Both the position numbers and the translations under genes were made by a program. Shown here one piece after another: positions 1 to 11,247 of a DNA stretch of 64,000 nucleotides. Each line of letters begins with the position of its first letter. Position 1 is the stretch's first letter. Where the stretch lies: positions 420,001 through 484,000 of the forward strand of contig OY811986.1 of assembly GCA_963681505.1 (NCBI GenBank), given 5' to 3'. The notes beneath the pieces are model-generated. The model made no database searches, had not been told where the DNA came from, and was given only the letters and a program-made list of their open reading frames with translations. The DNA comes from Eunapius fragilis (Eukaryota > Porifera > Demospongiae > Spongillida > Spongillidae).

Positions 1-54
1 GAACATACGATGATGTACAACGACAGAGAACATACACAATGACATAAAAATGCC

Positions 55-541
55 TCATAGCACAGAGATCTGGCTAATGCTACAGTCTTCGAATTGGGAA
101 TAGTTTTCGCTGCTGTACTGTTCCAGATCAAGAAAACTCTGTACATATCAAAAGAAGAGGTATGAAGTTAACGTAGATAGAGGACACATGACCCCCTCAA
201 ATGGCATACCACTTTGGAGTGAGACAGTGTATCCAGCCGTTCATACAGAGTGGAGAAGGTGAGGCGATCCATTGGAAGTTTCTCCCAACACAGTCTGATG
301 ATGTCATACACTTCAGGAGCACAGTGCATTGGTTTGGGCATTCTCATTCCACCCAAGAGCTGGGGGTACAGATCTGATGGAAGGATCTCAGCATACGGTG
401 TTCCCCCTGGAGGGATATGAGGTAATACCTCTGGTCCCCATCCTTATCCTTCACCACTTACCTAGTGTCACCAGTTCCCACATTGTCACACCAAAAGACC
501 AACTATAAAAAAAGAAACATTTACATTTTTTGCATACATAT

Positions 542-599
<58 letters not shown>

Positions 600-2897
600 A
601 GATACACACACACTTACGCATCACTGTATGTGGTGGATGTTCCATCAAAGAGTGTCTCTGGTGCCATCCACTTCAGGAGGCTGTCTGTGTTAAGGTCATA
701 GGCCCTCAGGTTGATCTTAACGTCCAGGCTGGTTCCCACTAGAACATTGCGAGCACACAACGATCCATGTACCACCTGAGCAGTAAATGTGGGTGTGGCT
801 TTGAGAGGAGTTGGGACACACCCACTGTACCTTTCTCTCTGCAAGGAAGGCCATTCCTGAGGCAATCTTTGTGGCAATATTGATGAGGTCCCTGGAGGTG
901 AGGTTGAGAGACGGTAGCTGCTCCCTCTTACCAGGGAGGACAGTGTACATCCCATGGTGTCCCCTGGATGCCCTCAGGAACCCCAGCAGGTCACCATGGC
1001 ACATGTACTCCACCACCATGCAAATAGGACCTGCATGGAGAGATGTGAGGGGTGTGGTCTTAGGTTGTACCCAAATATGGAGAACCAAAGAATGTGTAAA
1101 TATTTGTAAACAGCAAAGTTCAAAGGAGTCAACTTCTTAACATGATACATACGTTTATTAGCAATGAATGTAATCTCTTTCCTGTTAGGCCTGTGTATAG
1201 GCAAGGTAGGTACATTATCAATGTGACATGTGGTCACATCTCCTAATAGGCAGTTATTCAAAGCATTCTACACAGAAGGAAATGGTTGTTGATACTTAAA
1301 ACACTGTTGTGGTAGGTTAACAAGGCAGAGGAGAAGGAACAAGTAGGAGGGGGGGGGGGGGGGGGGAAGAGGGGAAGGGAAAGGAGGGAGAGCGGAGGGG
1401 GAAAGGAGGGGGAGCGAGGGGGACAGATGAGGGAGAGGGTATGTTTGCTCACTTTCAACAGTACACACTCGCAGAAGGCCTATAATGTTTGGATGTGACC
1501 CAACACTGGCCAGCAGCTCCATATCACCAATGAGGGCTCTCAGATCATCATCAGAGGCGTGGTCCTTACAGCTCTTCACTGCCACGTCTATTGCCTTATC
1601 GCTCTTAATCCCATTGGCTGTTCCCTTGTATAGGACTGTAGAGAAGCCATCATACAGGATCTCTGACAGCTGGAGGAGGTCTCTTGGATACTCCCACTTG
1701 GGGTCAACCTCATAGTCAACATTAATTCTGCTCTCAGGGGATATACCATCGTTAGAATCAATCACCAGAGGAGGGAGAGAGTATGTGTTGGGAGGTGGCT
1801 GTGTAGGACCAGGGAGAAGGATTAACAGCAGAAACATAGGGGTACATAGGGGATAGTGGGAAGGACATTCATGCATATGCTAAGGTCATCTCTTAAACAT
1901 TACATGTGTATCTCTTTCCAATGTCCAACTTTGGCCTTGAGAGTTCCGTTTTTGTCTAAAGTAATGGAATGATTGCACCAGCTATTAAAATAAAACATGG
2001 CCATAAATGCCTACCTGTTGCACCATACCAGAGCCAGCAACAATAATATCACCATGACAACCAAAACAACAACAAATGTTGATGCACCAATTGCTGCACC
2101 TATGGTCACATAAGGTACTCCATCTGTAGGGAGGGCTGATGGTTGGGGATGGGGAGGAGGTTGGTGAGGTTAGTGATGTATGGGAGGGAGGATGGATGGA
2201 ATGGGGAGGAGGAGGCGTGGGCACAGTGAGGTAAAAATGGACTTACATGTGATAGTGAAGTGTACAGTACTGCTTCTTGTACTCATCAGAACAGTGGAGG
2301 AGGATTTCCCAATGGTAACAACGTATGCTTCATAGCTCCCCTCTAGTGACAGTTGTACCATAGCCCTTGGTTCAGTGGTGCTAATCTGGGTCTTCACATT
2401 ACTCCCCACTATGCTAAAGGTATGCAAGGAGGTACAGGGTAACCCTTCAAGAAGAGGGTGCGGCCTCAGAAGAGGGGTGCGGTCTAAGGCACTTACCCAT
2501 AGTACAGACTGTATGAGATCATAAAAGGACCAGATGTGGGTGGAGTCCAGGATAGAGTGACCACACCCCCATCCACAGAGGGCGATATATTGGACACTGG
2601 ATCAGGAGGGCCTGGGGAGGAGATGCTTTAGGTGTCTCTGTAGACATACGCTTGTATGCTCACCAAAGACAGTGACATTAGCTGTGGATGTCCCATGAGA
2701 ACTGGTGGCCATGCAGGTGTACTGCCCCATCTGTTCCCTTTGCAGAGATGTGATAACTAAGGTGGAGCCATTGACGGTGTTACTGGTGTAGACTGGTTTA
2801 GTGACATCATGCGGTACCACAACTCCCTGCATGGATATGAATACATAATATGAACTTATTTACCCAACCACACCTCTTCCCCATCCCTCCACACACA

Positions 2898-2941
<44 letters not shown>

Positions 2942-5450
2942 CTCTCTCTCTCTCTCTCTCATAGTACTCACATCCTTGATCCATGTAACAGTTAGCCCAG
3001 AGTTAATGGTCTCCCCTACACACCCCACGTTCTGTATAGCATTGGGCTGCACAAAGCATGGAATGGAGACAGACTGAGAGTAGTCCAGGACTGCTGAGTT
3101 TGGAATGAAGTTGAATACTGGAACTTCAGGACCTGATGGTTATGTGGAGAAAGAGAATACATAGGTGTACATAGGGGTACACAGGGGTACATAGGGGTAC
3201 ACAGGGGTACACAGGGGTACACAGGGGTACATAGGTGTACATAGGTGTACACAGGGGTACACAGGGGTACATAGGGTACACAGGGGTACACAGGGGTACA
3301 CAGGGGTACATAGGTGTACACAGGGGTACACAGGGGTACATAGGGTACACAGGGGTACACAGGGGTACATAGGTGTACACAGGGGTACACAGGGGTACAC
3401 AGGGGTACACAGGGGTACACAGGGGTACACAGGGGTACACAGGGGTACACAGGGTACATAGGGGTACACAGGGGTACACAGGGGTACACAGGGGTACACA
3501 GGGGTACACAGGGGTACATAGGGTACACAGGGGTACATAGGGGTACACAGGGGTACACAGGGGTACACAGGGGTACATAGGGGTACACAGGGGTACACAG
3601 GGGTACACAGGGGTACATAGGGGTACACAGGGGTACACAGGGGTACATAGGGTACACAGGGGTACACAGGGGTACATAGGGTACACAGGGGTACATAGGG
3701 GTACACAGGGGTACATAGGGGTACACAGGGGTACACAGGGGTACATAGGGTACACAGGGGTACACAGGGGTACATAGGGGTACACAGGGGTACACAGGGG
3801 TACATAGGGAACACAGGGGTACACAGGGGTACATAGGGTACACAGGGGTACACAGGGGTACACAAGGGTACACAGGGTACACAGGGGTACACAGGGGTAC
3901 ATAGGGTACATAGGGTACACAGGGTACATAGGGGTACATAGGGGTACACAGGGGTACACAGGGGTACATAGGGGTACATAGGGGTACACAGGGGTACACA
4001 GGGGTACATATGGGTACACAGGGGTACACAGGGGTACATAGGGGTACAGCGGTATAGTTTCCCATATATCAAACCACATTAGATAATTCAGTGTGGCCTA
4101 ATTAATGCAAAGTTTCCATAAAGGAACATCAAAGTTGGCACATGCAATTGAAATGTTTGCGTATTTATCAAACTCTGGTCATTGTAACTCCGTAAAGGAC
4201 AGATAAAAATTTCTGGTGTGCATAAAAAGAAGTTGTAGAGGACACAGGTGTCCCTCAGAATAACATTAGGTAAAATGATCCATATATTATAAAATAGGGG
4301 GTCTTGCAATGCTAACAGGATTAGCTGTCATGGTAAACAAGAATGCTTTTGATGACCAATTGAAGGCTTCTACTAACATTATAAAGGTGATGGGAGGTGG
4401 TGGAGGGTGGGAGGGGGAGGAAGAAGGTGAACCAGGAAGGTGCTGTGGTGACCATTGAAGAAAATGGACTGCAATGCATTCATACCTGCTATTGAGATGT
4501 TAAGAGTCACATTTCTTGTACCATAGGAGTCCGTAGCAACCAAAACATACTGCCCAGATACCAGCATGTTGCTGTTAAGCAGAGAGACGTTAGATTGGAG
4601 CTGATTGACTTGATCCTGGCACGTGATAGTATACATCGCAACATAAGGAGGGAGAGTGATCTGGACTGGTGTAGCTATCAGCGTTTGACCATTTCGCTTG
4701 TACAGTGCCCAGTCCACTCCGGGATTTCTATCGGTGATAACGCACAGATTTGTGGAGGTTTGGGTAGAGTCAATGCACAGCGTTTGAGCGCTGCACAGCT
4801 GCAGCATAGGTTTGTCTGAGAAATGCGAGAACTATATGTAATTACAGCTGTAGATATCCTAAACAATGACGTACGTAACACTGTTAGTGTTGCTGGGTTA
4901 CTGTGTACCGTTCTGACTACATAGCGGTACACACCGGCATGACATTCCTTCAGCACGGGTATGTACAGGTCGTTGTTCACTGGGTCGATCCAATACCGAC
5001 CCCTGCACATTGGGGCAGGCAAGTAATGAACCTCTCGCTCGCCCAGCTGTTAACTCACTCGTAGCTGTTGTTTCCATTGATATCATCCTTCCACTGCGCA
5101 GAGACGACATCGTAAACCCCCCAGTACGGAAAAATCCCAATGCCTTGGTCGGGGTACACGGCGTGAAGTCGGACGTTGGTCGTTCCGACGAATGCAGTAA
5201 CGTTTTGAGGGTGAACTGTGAATTGATCTTTGCAATGCATGGGCGAAAAGAAACACGCAATATCACGGGCACACATGCAAGGCTATACCAATGTGTATAC
5301 CACTCGCACAACTAATGTGCATATAGCATGCGCCGGCATGTGTTCCTGCCGCGGTATATGCACGCATCAGTATAGGATATACAAACCTTGTCCGCGCGCC
5401 CGCGCCATCAATCCACACAGGAAGACGGTAGAAAGCAGAAAATGCGCCAT
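55..5450 (-). CDS. Ig/FN3 receptor tyrosine pseudokinase, copy 1
   Basis: Single-pass receptor built from 16 exons: 5387-5450 (signal peptide, MAHFLLSTVFLCGL), 5059-5227, 4875-5002, 4486-4815, 2972-3132, 2664-2826, 2497-2611, 2247-2413, 2015-2123, 1904-1955, 1453-1798, 831-1030, 618-775, 462-502, 210 to about 431, and 55-138. Exons 2-6 look like three Ig-type domains (for example GQYTCMA), exons 7-8 an FN3 domain, and exon 9 a membrane helix (STFVVVLVVMVILLLLALVW). The kinase follows a WEYPRDLL juxtamembrane motif. The lysine (VAVK), alpha-C Glu (DMELLASVG) and APE (WMAPETL) are kept. The glycine loop is degenerate (LSEILYDGFSTV), HRD is HGS (HGSLCARN), and DFG is absent (VKINLRAYD). It should bind ligand and scaffold or dimerise rather than phosphorylate. 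The tail keeps YSSENY. Exon 13 has YSDA where YSDV is usual. Exon boundaries are hand-called; exon 15's acceptor is least certain. Confidence 0.8.
3163..4056. repeat. 10-bp minisatellite in receptor intron 4
   Basis: About 890 bp of a 10-bp unit (ACACAGGGGT with ACATAGGGGT and 9-bp variants), roughly 89 units by length. It lies in the intron between the Ig exons at 2972-3132 and 4486-4815. The matching intron of copy 2 lacks it and carries a small transposon instead, so it arose after the gene duplication. Long Tyr/Pro/Cys-rich reading frames here are by-products of the repeat. Confidence 0.95.
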
Positions 5451-5984
5451 GAACCCGAACTCTTAAAGGATATTTTCCCCCTTAAGTTAGAAAATGCGCG
5501 CTCTGGTTGAAGAACTGGCAGCTAGGTGCTGTCGGGCCGGCCCCGCGGTCGTAATTATAAGTTTGCAACTTCGCTCTATTTTCTGAATATATATACATTC
5601 AAGCAATCTCAAATTACATACCGGTAGTTACATTCGATTAGGACATAACAGAACTCAGTGCCATGTATTGATGAATTTTGTTATGCACGGCATGCGCTTT
5701 ATATACATGTATACCAGGCGCCATTTTGTTTAAGCCACATTAATTGGTAAGTAGTATACCTTGGGGTGTAATCTTTCCCATCTGGAGCCGTGGAGCGGAG
5801 CCCAGAAGCTCTCTCCAGAAATTTAATAGGTCCTACCTAAAAGTTGTCCGTTTGACAGAAAATAAACAAGTTCGCCCGGATATATACTAGTCCACCAGAG
5901 AAGTCATGCTTTGACATACAAGTACAGTCAGTCAGTACAGTCTCGTGCCCGTACCCGACGCAGCGCAGCTGCGGGTGAATTGCG

Positions 5985-6020
5985 TCATCGCTACGCTTGC
6001 ATCAGCAAGCGTAGCGATGA
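5985..6020. repeat. Perfect 16-bp-arm hairpin
   Basis: Arms TCATCGCTACGCTTGC (5985-6000) and its exact reverse complement (6005-6020) flank the 4-base loop ATCA. Nothing links it to a gene end; it may be a remnant of a foldback element or a recombination-prone palindrome. Confidence 0.9.
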
Positions 6021-6485
6021 CAACGTAACGTTCACGTAATCCACCAGCTCGATTACATCGCTGCTAGTGTCCTGAACAAATTTTTTACGAGCGATTATAT
6101 AATGCGTCGGGAGGAATGTAATCACGGCGGCATGAATTCATTACCAGACGCAAGAATTTCAATTAGCGATGAAGAGGGTGGCAACGAAAGCTTAGCAGCA
6201 TGACCCTCCCCCCTTCCCCCACTCTCCCTCCCCCACCGTCCCACTATAGAGAAAGCAGCCTTCCACGTAAAGTGCGGGTCGATTCAAACTCCCCTAAGCT
6301 CACCCGCTGACTGAATCGCTCGTTTTACCTGTGCATCATACACGTATACACGCCTTTACAAATAACTTCCTTTAATAACTCGAGATTGCAATTAGCGCAT
6401 CGGAAAATAAGTCATTTCATATGTTCACCTTACTGCTTTCAACTATCGATATCGATGATCTATTTTTCCGACCCGCTCGCAGCTT

Positions 6486-6538
6486 GAAAATAAAGCGTAT
6501 ACATTGGGACTAAGTTCCAATGTATACGCTTTATTTTC
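6486..6538. mobile_element. Short foldback element (MITE end pair)
   Basis: A 22-bp perfect inverted repeat (arm GAAAATAAAGCGTATACATT plus GG) with a 9-base loop at 6508-6516. The same arm recurs as the terminal repeat of a 124-bp element at 31367-31490 in a DOCK intron, so this is a dispersed non-autonomous family rather than a chance hairpin. Superfamily not determined. Confidence 0.75.
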
Positions 6539-9500
6539 TCCAAGAACAAGCTAGTCTCGTTCCCAGACCCATTATACAAAACTGCGACATCACCGCTACT
6601 TGAATAGTGGGTCTGGTACGTCCAGCTCCCCCGGAATGTTGGGGCGACCAATCAGATTTGTTGTTGCGAGCTGTGACTTTTCCGTTGTTCCTAGCCGGTA
6701 CTGCGTTTTATAGATGGATTGATAGCGTTTGCAGAAACGAAAGCTACAAATTTCTTGTGCTCCTGTTCAGGGCTGGGACAAAGCTAGAGGAAGACCTTAA
6801 ATGCAACAGTTACATCTGTTCTTTACTCTGCCGCCATAAACGAAACTAGCGCGGCAGTTGTGGCAGCAGCCTTTACAGCTGAGCAGTGGTTGCCGCGGTA
6901 TATCGCGATTACGAGCGATTTTTTAAAAATTAAATCGCGATTACAAAGCGGAAATTTACGGACATAATTACAGTGTACTAACAATAACACTATAAGAGTA
7001 CTCATTTTATTTTAGAGTTGTGACGCAGGAAGATACATTTTCCTAGCCGTGCTGGTAGGAGACACCATCTTTTCTTTTGCAGTATATTCTTTGCGGTAGA
7101 AAAAACCCTTTCTGAGGGAGCCGTGGATGCTGGAACAGCTAGATATATTTTTGCCAATTTGGATACTAATGGATACACTGACTCAGTTTTTTTCCACCAA
7201 ACCAAAGGACCCTCTTTCCTAAAGTTAATCTCCCCTTCTTTTAGATATCTTTGTAGCTCTTCTTCAACTATATCAACATGTGAGCCTTGTGGGAGTCCCA
7301 CTGATGACGTTTCCTTACCAAAGAGCACGTCAAAAGCGTCATCTTCTTCTACATTGCATCGTTTGGGTGCTGTTGCTGGTTCCTCCTCTTCACTCTCATG
7401 AAAATCTTCTTCTTTATCATTAGCAGCCGATATATTTCTCATTTCAGTTCGCAATTGCTGTACAATCACGTCTTTTTGTCTGACGTTGAGCCATGATAAG
7501 CTCTTATGACCAGGGTGGGTTATGGCCCCCATTCCCAACAAAAGATCTGCAGGATCCCAGCGTGAGCTCATATCCCTGAAAACAAATGATCGTACATCTT
7601 GTATAACTGTGGGAAGCCTGTTCCAATTTTGTGATCCTAACTGCCAGTGGTCAGGAGGAGATGTACCTCCAAGCGCTTTTATCAAGGTGGTTATCATTCT
7701 AGACACACTTCCCAAGGTAACATACTTCTCCCCTTGCAGAAAGTCAGTTGCTACTTGGAATGGTTTTAGGAATAGGCAGAGTTTCTCTGCTGCCTGCCAC
7801 TGGTCATCAGTAGGAGTTAGATTTGCATACTTGCTCTCAGACAGAACATGGATTATTGATCCCTTAAGCAAGATGCAGCGCTGCAGCATAAATAAAGTTG
7901 AATTCCAGCGTGTGCAAACATCTTTTAAAACTATACGAGTAGTCACTGAACGAACTTCATCAGCAACAGTATCAGTATAACTGTCATCCATGTCTGGCTC
8001 TTCTGTTGGCAAATCAGGCTCAGACTGGTCAAGAATACACTGTATTAGAGGATCTTTTTGGTTCTTTCTAAGAGCATCAAGTAGCATGGGGCTGTTGTTG
8101 ATGCTGCTTGCTATTGTTCTGAAAAGACCAATGAAGCTAGCAGATGGTGTTCTTATTTCCTAATAATGGGCACATTAGAGGGTACACATGCATGCAGAAG
8201 CCTCCACATTCATTGCATTACCTCCAGTGAATTTTTGATTGAGAGCTGCAACTTATGGCACGCACATCGAACCTGTTCTTCAGTCACACCTTCCTCAAGT
8301 AATAGCTTTACTGCTGCTATAAAATTTGCTCCCTGATCTGTAGTTATAGCGTCAAGCCGATTCTCTAGCATGAATTCAACATTGCATGGTAAGATTCTTC
8401 ACAACTGAAGCAATTTCTGCATTGTGAGAAACTGGCAGGAAAATAAGATATATACCATACTATGTGCAACAGTAATCAAACAAATACCATTCGAGATGGA
8501 GATTCCAAGGACACATGACATAATATTCCACTAAGTGTCAATCCAATGGGCTGTAACAGTCACATATGAATCTCCAGTGTTCATTGTAGCAGCATCAGTG
8601 GTGATTGATACAGATACTGCCTCAGAGAGCATTTTCTTGATCTAAGACAATAGTCATGAAATTTACAATTCATAGTGCTTGCATGCATAGTGTGCAATAC
8701 CTTCAACAGAACTTTCTCATACTGCAGATCTATCGAGAGTTACGTTAGTAACTCTCATATAGGATTTGACCCCGATTATGAATGTCATTAAAAAAACGCG
8801 ACCCGCTTCTAAAAAGACTCCCGACGAGCGGATGGCTTGCCTTGTTATCGTCGTCGTACAAGAAGGCAACAACAAGCAGTTTCGTGTTTGTTTGATGTCA
8901 CAAAACCGCGTGGTTGTAGAGAACAAAACAATTTTCGAAACTCGTACCCAGTCTCACGTATTTCTCGTTCTTCTTGTTCTTGTTCTTGTTCTTGACCACG
9001 CATAACTCGGGATAGGAATACTTTTAAGAAATGAAAATTGCACCAATGGCTTCAGAATTAGTTGGCATTATCGCTTCTGTGGTCAAAACGTCTCGAGGCT
9101 ACATGACATATATCGGTGGTTGTGTTAGCAAATCACGTATAGTTAAGCTTACTGCACTGACAAGACTCGGATAGGTCCTACTTCGCTCTTTATACCATTA
9201 TACGAAGTACTAGCAGTATACATCTTGTAGTCAAATGTGTATGGTCTGGGCACTACACGTAGTGGTAATTAATTGTGGCGGTTATAATAACGTGCACGTG
9301 CGTACTATTAGAATCATACTTGTTATTCGATCGTTGTAAGATTGACGCTCTTTAATTTGTAAGTTTTTTTTTTCAAAATGCCTTCACGTGCAAGGTACAG
9401 ATCCTGAAAAAAGACAGCGATATTGCCATAGTCCTGAACGTGCATCTCGCTCGGCGAAAAGAGTTAAGGTCACTCAAAGGTATGTCGTACCTTTACAACC

Positions 9501-9572
9501 TCCCTCTCATATCAAGATGGATTACTTAACATGCTGTACGGCTCATAATCGGGTATGAATAAAAATCAATGA

Positions 9573-9867
9573 AACAAGTAAATAAAAAACATTCTCTATG
9601 AGAAAGTTGGTGGCATATAGGATTTGAAGGCAATGGTGGTGTAAAAAGGAAGGAAACAAGGGTCTAATAATAAGGGAAAATGGAATAGTCCTATATTTAG
9701 CATATTTCTATATGTAGGATATAGTATGTTGTTCGTGTGCTAAATATAGGACTATTCCATTTTCCCTTATTATTAGACCCTTGTTTCCTTCCTTTTTACA
9801 CCACCATTGCCTTCAAATCCTATATGCCACCAACTTTCTCATAGAGAATGTTTTTTATTTACTTGTT
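9573..9867. repeat. 295-bp palindrome with about 130-bp arms
   Basis: Left arm 9573-9702 and right arm 9738-9867 look like perfect reverse complements around a 35-bp spacer. The complementarity stops sharply at the outer ends (A against A at 9572/9868). It lies inside the hAT element between transposase pieces and looks like a recent foldback insertion or inverted duplication. No clear target duplication was found. Confidence 0.9.
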
Positions 9868-10385
9868 AATTCAGTGGCTCTTGTTCTATGTGGGGGGATG
9901 TAGGTACCATTGGAGATAAAGTCTAAGAATTCTCTGAACTCTGGGCTGTCCATTAGACTTGGTGGTAACAGATTTGCTGTTAGAGCATTAACCAACAGTT
10001 AGTTGTTCAGCATGAGTTTGCCTCAGGCCTTTCAACACGCGCTGAGGTAGCACTGGCACATGACTAAATAACTGGTTTTTCTCAGCGTGTTTGCTTGCAG
10101 ATGCAACTGTTGAAACAGACTTAACAGAGATGCTGCAGCACTCGTCGGCCGATCGCTTGTCGCTGTGCACATTGTACAGTGAAAAACTAATACTAAAAAC
10201 ACATGCAGATAAAACTTACTTTTCGTCACGATCCTTAACCAAATCGATCCTGTGCGAGTGCAAGAGGTGGTGCCTCATATTGGTGGTGTTGTTGTCGTGC
10301 CTTGAAACCCACGTGCAGCACTTAAGACAGACAACCCACGAAGAGGCTGAGTATTCTTTGTGTATCCCAAAATACTCCCACACGC

Positions 10386-11061
10386 GGTTATACTGCAGAT
10401 TAGATACCCCCCCCCCCCCCTCACACTTTACAGCTCACGGGACAAATTTTAATTCACACATGCTTTGAACTAATCAACGCAGCATTCCTACAGGTTGCTA
10501 TAGTTACAAATGCTACTTTATCTCTAACACAGACAGTAATGAGCGTTTCATTTTTCGCCGGTACTGATCCACGACCCTCTTGCAAATTCTCGTTCTAGCT
10601 GGGCCTAGTTTAGGTTCAGTGTAAGGGGGATAAGTACATTGGCTTCACTTAGAGTTAGGGTTAGGAAATAATGGGCATTAGTTGGGTGTGTCATGCCAGG
10701 ATAGAAGGGTGAGGTGAAGCCAATGTACTTATCCCCCTTACACTGAACCTAAACTAGGCCCAGCTAGAACGAGAATTTGCAAGAGGGTCGTGGATCAGTA
10801 CCGGCGAAAAATGAAACGCTCATTACTGTAAGAGTTTATTACTGTTTGTGTTAGAGATAAAGAAGCATTTGTACCTATAGCAACCTGTAGGAATGCTGCG
10901 TTAGGCACGTTATGAAATTAAACTTTGCCCGTGAGCAGTAAAGTGCGTGGGGGTATCTAATCTGCAGTATAGAGGCGTTGATTAGTTCAAAGCATGTGTG
11001 AATTAAAATTTGTCCCGTGAGCTGTAAAGTGTGAGGGGGGTATCTAATCTGCAGTATAACC
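10386..11061. mobile_element. 676-bp foldback transposon nested in hAT
   Basis: Long terminal inverted repeats start GGTTATACTGCAGATTAGAT at 10386 and mirror at 11061. They extend about 270 bp inward to a unique centre near 10655-10705. Flanks carry the 8-bp direct duplication CCACACGC (10378-10385 and 11062-11069). The right arm also holds an extra partial copy of the end (about 10905-10975). The insertion splits the BED-finger reading frame of the host hAT element, so it is younger than the hAT. No coding capacity; an 8-bp duplication fits hAT, P or Merlin-type mobilisation. Confidence 0.88.
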
Positions 11062-11247
11062 CCACACGCCACTTTTGTGCTTTTTGCGGTCCACTGGAAC
11101 CAGATCGCTTTTTAGTTGTAAGATTGCGGGTTTCTTTGATGATTACTCGAGGTTATTAAAATTATTTAATCGCGATCAAATATCGCGATTAAAGTGCGAT
11201 TAGGCGATTACGGCCAAATACGTAATCGCGGCAACACTGCAGCTGAG

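Larger units (their letters stand above)
5451..6875. other. Intergenic region upstream of receptor copy 1
   Basis: No coding exon seen. It should contain the promoter of the (-) strand receptor near 5450-5600; no clear TATA box or other core element could be assigned. It also holds two small perfect hairpins listed separately and AT-rich unique sequence. Confidence 0.6.
7002..11120 (-). pseudogene. hAT transposase (BED finger), broken
   Basis: Fragments in order on the minus strand: BED zinc-finger start KSGVW (near 11062-11090) and its C..C and TTNMRHHLLHSH parts (10225-10385), split by the foldback element; a middle piece with SLMDSPEFREFLDF (about 9880-9990); catalytic-core SITTDAAT...YVTVTAHW (about 8530-8640); LDAITTDQGANF (about 8220-8390); and a long last exon, 7002 to about 8160, ending in the hAT dimerisation motif TAPSERVFSTAKN. 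An in-frame stop directly after TAHWIDT (near 8535) and a frameshift near 8390-8400 show that it cannot encode an intact enzyme. The last exon alone stays open for about 360 codons. Confidence 0.88.
6884..11239 (-). mobile_element. hAT DNA transposon, decayed
   Basis: A 4356-bp element bounded by imperfect terminal inverted repeats (CAGTGGTTGCCGCG at the left; CAGTGTTGCCGCG read inward from the right) and flanked on both sides by the identical 8-bp target duplication CAGCTGAG (6876-6883 and 11240-11247), the hallmark of hAT insertion. Subterminal GCGATTA-type motifs repeat near both ends. The transposase remnant lies on the minus strand. It sits between the two receptor copies and carries two later structures: a foldback element (10386-11061) and a palindrome (9573-9867). 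Confidence 0.92.

Noticed and set aside
3016..4079. Cys/Pro/Tyr-rich frames of over 300 codons
   Set aside because: Three overlapping frames of the same 10-bp repeat within a receptor intron.
5010..5466. Plus-strand frames opposite receptor exons
   Set aside because: Antisense shadows of Ig exons and signal-peptide exon.
8717..9005. Extra small gene inside the hAT element
   Set aside because: Short opposing frames with no recognisable domain between transposase pieces.
10655..10675. Telomere-like TTAGGG units
   Set aside because: Only about two units (GTTAGGGTTAGG) in the centre of the foldback element; no tandem array.
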